Shown here in pieces: positions 60,189 to 64,000 of a stretch of 64,000 nucleotides of DNA. The translations under genes were made by a program, and so were the position numbers. Position 1 is the stretch's first letter. Each line of letters opens with the position of its first letter. Source of the DNA: SZAS-79 sp964599095 (GTDB lineage Bacteria; Pseudomonadota; Gammaproteobacteria; Burkholderiales; SG8-39); contig CAZREB010000006.1 of NCBI GenBank assembly GCA_964599095.1, positions 124,001 through 188,000 on the forward strand, in the 5' to 3' direction. Under the pieces are notes generated by a model. It was not told where the DNA came from. It did no database searches and was given only the letters and a program-made list of their open reading frames with translations.

Positions 60189-60908
60189 GTGAACCGCGAC
60201 GCATCCGCAGCCGGCAGTTTCGCCGAAGGCTTCCGGCACGCGGCGGGCCTTCCTTCGATGGTGCTTGCCGCCGGATATGTCGGCTTCGGTGCGCTGGCCG
60301 CGGGTCACGGACTGTCGTTTGCCGGCACGCTGATCTCTACGGTGTTCATCTGGGCGCTGCCCGGGCAGTTGATCCTGGTGGAGATGCATACGGTCGGCGC
60401 CCCGTTCTTCGCCGTCCTTCTCACGGTGGCCTTCTCGGGCGCCCGCTTCCTGCCGATGACCGTGGTGCTGATGCCGATGCTGCGCGAGGCGCGGCGCGGA
60501 CCGGCACGGTACTACTGCGCGGCACAGCTCGTCTCGATGACCGGATGGTCTTGGGCCATGGCCCGCTTCCCGTCCATCCCCGCAGAGCGCAGGCTGGGCT
60601 ACTTCTTCGGCTTCACGCTCACACTGCTCGCGGCCGCCGCATCGGCGACCACGCTGGGCTTCGTTGCGGGCGACATCCTTCCGCCCATGGCCAGGCTCGC
60701 ATTCATTTTCATGAGCCCGATGTATTTCCTGCTGCTGATGGTCGGCGGCCCGAACGACGCACGCGGCTATCTCGCCATCGCCCTGGGCGCGCTCGCCGGG
60801 CCTTTGGCGCACCTGGCGGCGCCGCAGTGGAGCGTGGTGGTCGCCGGATTCGTCGGCGGTACGCTTGCGTACGCCGCCAACCACGCATGGCGGGGGCGCA
60901 CGCGATGA
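60189..60908 (+). CDS. azlC: AzlC-family branched-chain amino acid exporter, large subunit
   Basis: 239 residues from GTG 60189, with six or more hydrophobic segments. AzlC hallmarks: FAEGFRHAAGLPSMVLAAGYVGFGALA, the early ALPGQLILVEMHTVGAP helix region and FSGARFLPMTVVLMPMLR. Works with the small AzlD partner encoded next (ATGA overlap). Family members export branched-chain or other amino acids; the substrate here is not shown. Confidence 0.92.
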   Translation: MNRDASAAGSFAEGFRHAAGLPSMVLAAGYVGFGALAAGHGLSFAGTLISTVFIWALPGQLILVEMHTVGAPFFAVLLTVAFSGARFLPMTVVLMPMLREARRGPARYYCAAQLVSMTGWSWAMARFPSIPAERRLGYFFGFTLTLLAAAASATTLGFVAGDILPPMARLAFIFMSPMYFLLLMVGGPNDARGYLAIALGALAGPLAHLAAPQWSVVVAGFVGGTLAYAANHAWRGRTR

Positions 60909-61234
60909 CCGAGTACACGCTCCTCGCACTTGCCTGCGGGGCCGGAACCTATCTCTGGCGCGGACTGGGCGTCGCGGTTTCGGCGCGGCTCAGGCCCGAC
61001 AGCGAACTCTTCGCGTGGATCGGCTGCGTGGCCTTCGCAATGTTGGCCGGATTGATCAGCCGGGTTGTGCTGATGCCCTCGGGGGCGCTGGAACACACCG
61101 CGCTGTGGCAGCGCCTGGCCGCGACCGGATGCGCTCTCGCGGTCTATTTCCTCGTGACGCGCAAGAACCTCTTTGCAGGCGTGATCACGAGCGCGGCCGC
61201 GATGTACCTGATCCTGCGGTTTGGCGGGGGTTAG
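60905..61234 (+). CDS. azlD: AzlD-family transporter small subunit
   Basis: 109-residue, four-helix membrane protein of the AzlD type: ACGAGTYLWRGLGVAV at the N-terminus, LFAWIGCVAFAMLAGLISR and FAGVITSAAAMYLILRFGG at the C-terminus. Overlaps azlC (ATGA) and, convergently, the last four bases of the CoA-transferase gene. Confidence 0.92.
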   Translation: MTEYTLLALACGAGTYLWRGLGVAVSARLRPDSELFAWIGCVAFAMLAGLISRVVLMPSGALEHTALWQRLAATGCALAVYFLVTRKNLFAGVITSAAAMYLILRFGGG

Positions 61235-62454
61235 AGAATCCCCGCGGCGCGAAGCGCGGCGATCTCGGCATCGCTCTTGCCGAGCAGCCCGCGCAGTACG
61301 TCGTCGGTGTGCTGGCCCACCAGCGGCGGCGGCACTTTGTACTCCACCGGCGTCGCCGAAAACCGCATCGGGCTCGCCACCGTGGACAACCTGCCTGCTA
61401 CGGGATGATCCATCTCGACGCGGATGCCGCGCGCCTTCACCTGCGGCTCTTCGTAAACCTGGGCGAGATTGTTGATCGGGCCGTTTGGCACGCCGGCCGC
61501 CTCGAGCACTTCGACCCACTCGCGCGTGGTGCGCTTGGAAAACACTTCCTGCAGCAGGCGCGTAAGCTCGGCGCGGTTCTCGACGCGCTTGCCGTTGGAG
61601 GCAAACCTCGGATCGTCGATGTACTGCGTGCAGCCGGCCGCTTCGCAGAACTTGCGATAGAGGTTGTCGTTGCCGCAGGCAAGGATCACGTCGCCGTCCG
61701 AAGTCTTGAACGGCTGGTAGGGCACGATGTTCGGGTGCAGGTTGCCGATCCGCTTCGGCGGCACGCCGGTCGAGAAATAGTTGGTGTTCTGGTAGGCGAG
61801 CAGTGCGATCTGCGAATCGAGCAGCGCGAGATCCAGGTGCTGGCCGATGCCGGTCTCGGCCCGATGGGCCAGGGCCGCGCAGATCGCGATCGAGGCATAC
61901 ATGCCGGTGATGATGTCGGCGACCGGCACCCCCGCCCGCTGCGGCCCGCCGCCCGGTGCTCCATCGGGTTCGCCGGTGACGCTCATCATGCCGCCCATGC
62001 CCTGCACCATGAAATCGTAGCCGGGGTGCTCTCGATACGGCCCGGTTTGTCCAAACCCGGTGACCGAGCAATAGATCAGGCGCGGGTTGATTGCCTTGAG
62101 GTCTTCATAGCCCAGCCCGTACCGGGCGAGATCACCGAACTTGTAGTTCTCGATCAGCACGTCGCATACGCGCGCGAGCTCGCGTACGACTTGCTGGCCC
62201 TCGGGCTTGGAGATATTGAGCGAGACCGATTTCTTGCCGCGGTTGGCGGCAGTGAAATAGGCCGAATCCTTCGAATCCTTGCCGTCCTTGTCCTTCACCC
62301 ACGGCGGCCCGAACGCACGCGAGTCGTCGCCGGTCTTGGGGCGCTCGACCTTGATGACCTCGGCGCCGAGGTCGGCCATGTTCTGGCCGGCCCAGGGCCC
62401 GGCCAGCACTCTGGAGAGGTCGAGTACGCGGATATGCGAAAGGGGTCCGGCCAT
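61231..62454 (-). CDS. CaiB/BaiF family (class III) CoA-transferase
   Basis: 407 residues. Family opening IRVLDLSRVLAGPWAGQNMADLGAEVIKVERP, CoA-contact segment NRGKKSVSLNI, and the catalytic Asp in YDFMVQGMGGMMSVTG (Asp about 146). Moves CoA between carboxylic acids via an Asp-CoA intermediate. Downstream of, and co-directional with, the malonyl-CoA decarboxylase gene (62 bp), suggesting activation of malonate or a related diacid, but family members act on many acids. Confidence 0.93.
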   Translation of the reverse strand: MAGPLSHIRVLDLSRVLAGPWAGQNMADLGAEVIKVERPKTGDDSRAFGPPWVKDKDGKDSKDSAYFTAANRGKKSVSLNISKPEGQQVVRELARVCDVLIENYKFGDLARYGLGYEDLKAINPRLIYCSVTGFGQTGPYREHPGYDFMVQGMGGMMSVTGEPDGAPGGGPQRAGVPVADIITGMYASIAICAALAHRAETGIGQHLDLALLDSQIALLAYQNTNYFSTGVPPKRIGNLHPNIVPYQPFKTSDGDVILACGNDNLYRKFCEAAGCTQYIDDPRFASNGKRVENRAELTRLLQEVFSKRTTREWVEVLEAAGVPNGPINNLAQVYEEPQVKARGIRVEMDHPVAGRLSTVASPMRFSATPVEYKVPPPLVGQHTDDVLRGLLGKSDAEIAALRAAGIL

Positions 62455-62516
62455 GAGTGTCTTCCCAGTTCTTCGTCAGGCCGGGATTATCCCCGGAAAC
62501 CGGCGCCGGACGTCGC

Positions 62517-63803
62517 TCAGGCGGTGCCGGTGGCCTGCGGTTTCGCTCGCAGGAGGTTGCGCACGCTGCGCGAGGCCGCAACCGCGCGATTGTGGGCGAA
62601 TTCCTCGTGGTTCTTCTCGATCGCGTCGAGGTCGTAGACGTAGTTGACCATGAAGCCGGCCGCTTCGCGCAGACCCTTGGGCGAGACGTCACCCAGCCAG
62701 TTGACCCGTTCGAGCCGCGCGCCGTTATTCAGGTGAAAGCGCGCCACCGGGTCGCGCGGCTTGCCGGAGGAATGCTTGGCCGACAGTAGATAAGTGGCGA
62801 GTGCCTTGGAGAGCACCGGCCGCAGGACGGATTCGGCGTTGGGGGCCTTGGGCCACTCGGGCTGGCCGATCGACCCGGCAATCTCGAACTCTTCCTCGGT
62901 AAGCGCGGACTTGGCATCGCGGGTCAGCCAGTGAACGAATCCCGGCACCGGGGACAGCGTGACGAACGTCTTGAGATGCGGCATTTCGCGCCGCAACTCC
63001 TCGACCACCTGCTTGATCAGGAAATTCCCGAACGACACGCCCTGCAGACCGTCCTGGCAGTTCGAGATCGAGTAGAACACGGCCGTCGTCGCGCGCTTCG
63101 GATCGATCGGCATGCGCGCGGCATCGAGCAGCGGGGCGATCGAATCGGGAATCGTGCGGGTCAGCGCGACCTCGACGAAGATCAGCGGCTCGTCGACCAG
63201 CGTCGGATGGAAGAACGCGAAGCACTTCCGGTCCGGCGGATCCAGTCGCGCGCGCAATTCCTGCCAGCCCTTGATCTCGTGCACCGCTTCGTACTGGATG
63301 ATCTTTTCCAGGATCGAGGCCGGCGTCGACCAGTCGATCCGGCGCAGGACGAGGAACCCACGGTTGAACCACGACACGAACAGGTGCTTGAAGTCCGCAT
63401 CGACCCGCCTGAGCTCGGGGTGACCGGGAATCTTTTGCAATACGTCCTCGCGCATGCGCACCAGGACTGCAGTCCCGCCCGGCGCGAGGTTCAGCCGGCG
63501 CAGCAGTTCCTGCAGGCGGGGCTCCGCGGCTTCGTGAAGCTGGAATGCGAGTTCCGGCCCGGGGTCGGCGACATACCGGGTAATCGCCTCGTCGATCCGC
63601 TTCGGGTCGGCGCCGAAGCGCTCGGCCAAGAGCGTCAGGAACTGCAGCTTCACTTCGGCCGATGCGCTGGTGTAGGCATCCAGCAATTCCCGGGCGCGCG
63701 CCACGCCCGAAGCCTCGCCACGCTCCGAGAGCAATGCCTCGGCGAGCGCACCGAGTTCTTCCCTCCGGGACGAGAACAGGCGGGTGAGGAATCTGGGTGC
63801 CAT
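62517..63803 (-). CDS. Malonyl-CoA decarboxylase
   Basis: 428 residues, single-subunit MCD. An N-terminal helical bundle (about 1-150) is followed by the GNAT-like catalytic domain: FVSWFNRGFLVLRRIDW, CFAFFHPTLVDEPLIFVEVAL, the catalytic Ser in FYSISNCQDGLQGVSFGNFLIKQV, FVTLSPVPGF and the catalytic His in ARFHLNNGARLERVNW. Converts malonyl-CoA to acetyl-CoA plus CO2. Paired with a CoA-transferase gene, consistent with malonate use. A BON-domain gene lies 12 bp upstream. Confidence 0.95.
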   Translation of the reverse strand: MAPRFLTRLFSSRREELGALAEALLSERGEASGVARARELLDAYTSASAEVKLQFLTLLAERFGADPKRIDEAITRYVADPGPELAFQLHEAAEPRLQELLRRLNLAPGGTAVLVRMREDVLQKIPGHPELRRVDADFKHLFVSWFNRGFLVLRRIDWSTPASILEKIIQYEAVHEIKGWQELRARLDPPDRKCFAFFHPTLVDEPLIFVEVALTRTIPDSIAPLLDAARMPIDPKRATTAVFYSISNCQDGLQGVSFGNFLIKQVVEELRREMPHLKTFVTLSPVPGFVHWLTRDAKSALTEEEFEIAGSIGQPEWPKAPNAESVLRPVLSKALATYLLSAKHSSGKPRDPVARFHLNNGARLERVNWLGDVSPKGLREAAGFMVNYVYDLDAIEKNHEEFAHNRAVAASRSVRNLLRAKPQATGTA

Positions 63804-63815
63804 CGGTTTGCCGGG

Positions 63816-64000
63816 TTACTTCGTCCTTAGGTCGTTCTTGACGCTGCGCACGCCCGATACGGCGGCCGCAACCTTGCCCGCAGCACTGACCTGCTCTTTG
63901 TTGTCGACCGTTCCGCTCAACTGCACGCGGCCCTCGTAAGTGTCGACCGAGATCGACGTGGAAGGCACGCCCTTGGCGACGAGGAGCTGGGCCTTGACCT
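63816..64000 (-). CDS. BON-domain protein, C-terminal part only
   Basis: The right edge cuts this gene. The last 61 codons are visible, ending at TAA 63818-63816: AKGVPSTSISVDTYEGRVQLSGTVDNKEQV followed by AGKVAAAVSGVRSVKNDL, one typical BON domain (OsmY/phospholipid-binding) with GxVxLSGxV and the VxGVxxVxNxL ending. Likely periplasmic, stress-related; the N-terminus and any signal peptide are outside the window. Confidence 0.85.
   Translation of the reverse strand, partial: VKAQLLVAKGVPSTSISVDTYEGRVQLSGTVDNKEQVSAAGKVAAAVSGVRSVKNDLRTK

Overview
The window is high-GC chromosomal DNA from a betaproteobacterium, probably in or near Burkholderiales. The evidence is the conserved order pilMNOPQ-aroK-aroB-gltB, the engB / cytochrome c4 / hemB / dsbD-cutA neighbourhood, three Bug-type (TctC-like) solute receptors, and many c-type cytochromes. 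Gene density is very high. Most operons have 4-bp ATGA, GTGA or TTGA start/stop overlaps. I see no tRNA, rRNA, CRISPR array, prophage or intact insertion sequence. No gene-free stretch exceeds about 205 bp; the longest are 25329-25530, which is full of hairpins, and 48984-49183, in which I see nothing convincing.

Layout. 1-10710 (minus): type IV pilus assembly and secretin genes pilMNOPQ, a terminator, aroK-aroB (shikimate pathway), then gltB, which runs off the left edge. 10881-19455 (mostly plus): penicillin-binding protein 1A, cyaY (minus), lptM, lysA and a two-gene RND efflux system. 19465-23831 (minus): an ECF sigma/anti-sigma pair reading into msrP-msrQ (periplasmic methionine sulfoxide repair), preceded by a cytochrome c' / cytochrome b561 pair. 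23966-30448: cytochrome c4, engB, hemB, and a coupled SDR-cutA-dsbD operon, then a ferredoxin-type reductase. 30468-38745: a VOC protein, a Bug receptor, a MetE-C-like methyltransferase, a complete branched-chain amino acid type ABC transporter (livKHMGF), and a small cytochrome c. 38825-45221: a DUF255 protein, a DUF924 protein, ilvD, a DMT-family permease with an odd triplicated start region, and a divergent LysR regulator.

45312-48983 is a compact electron-transfer cluster: an SHP-like (DUF1924) monoheme cytochrome, a diheme cytochrome, a membrane cytochrome b561 and an OmpR/QseC-type two-component system. After lgt, a UPF0149 protein and an AlkA-like glycosylase comes an accessory catabolic locus (51424-63803). 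It holds a giant FAD/Fe-S 2-hydroxyacid dehydrogenase with its GntR regulator, facing a serine-glyoxylate-type aminotransferase, two Bug receptors, a class II aldolase, an enoyl-CoA hydratase, azlCD, and (minus) a CaiB-type CoA transferase and malonyl-CoA decarboxylase. The gntR/aminotransferase gap carries two face-to-face sigma70-like promoters whose -10 boxes overlap inside one palindrome.

The most unusual non-coding features are a 26-bp triplication that copies a start codon and creates two coupled 9-codon mini-ORFs (44161-44238), a 42-bp near-perfect palindrome (40901-40942), a 15-nt motif shared by two unrelated gaps (33219 and 51397), and a run of hairpins between engB and hemB. Nothing in the window is clearly a wholly new system. 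The strongest candidates for new biology are the ECF/MsrPQ/cytochrome c' block and the 2-hydroxyacid/glyoxylate locus. All functional calls come from reading the sequence; no database search was run.
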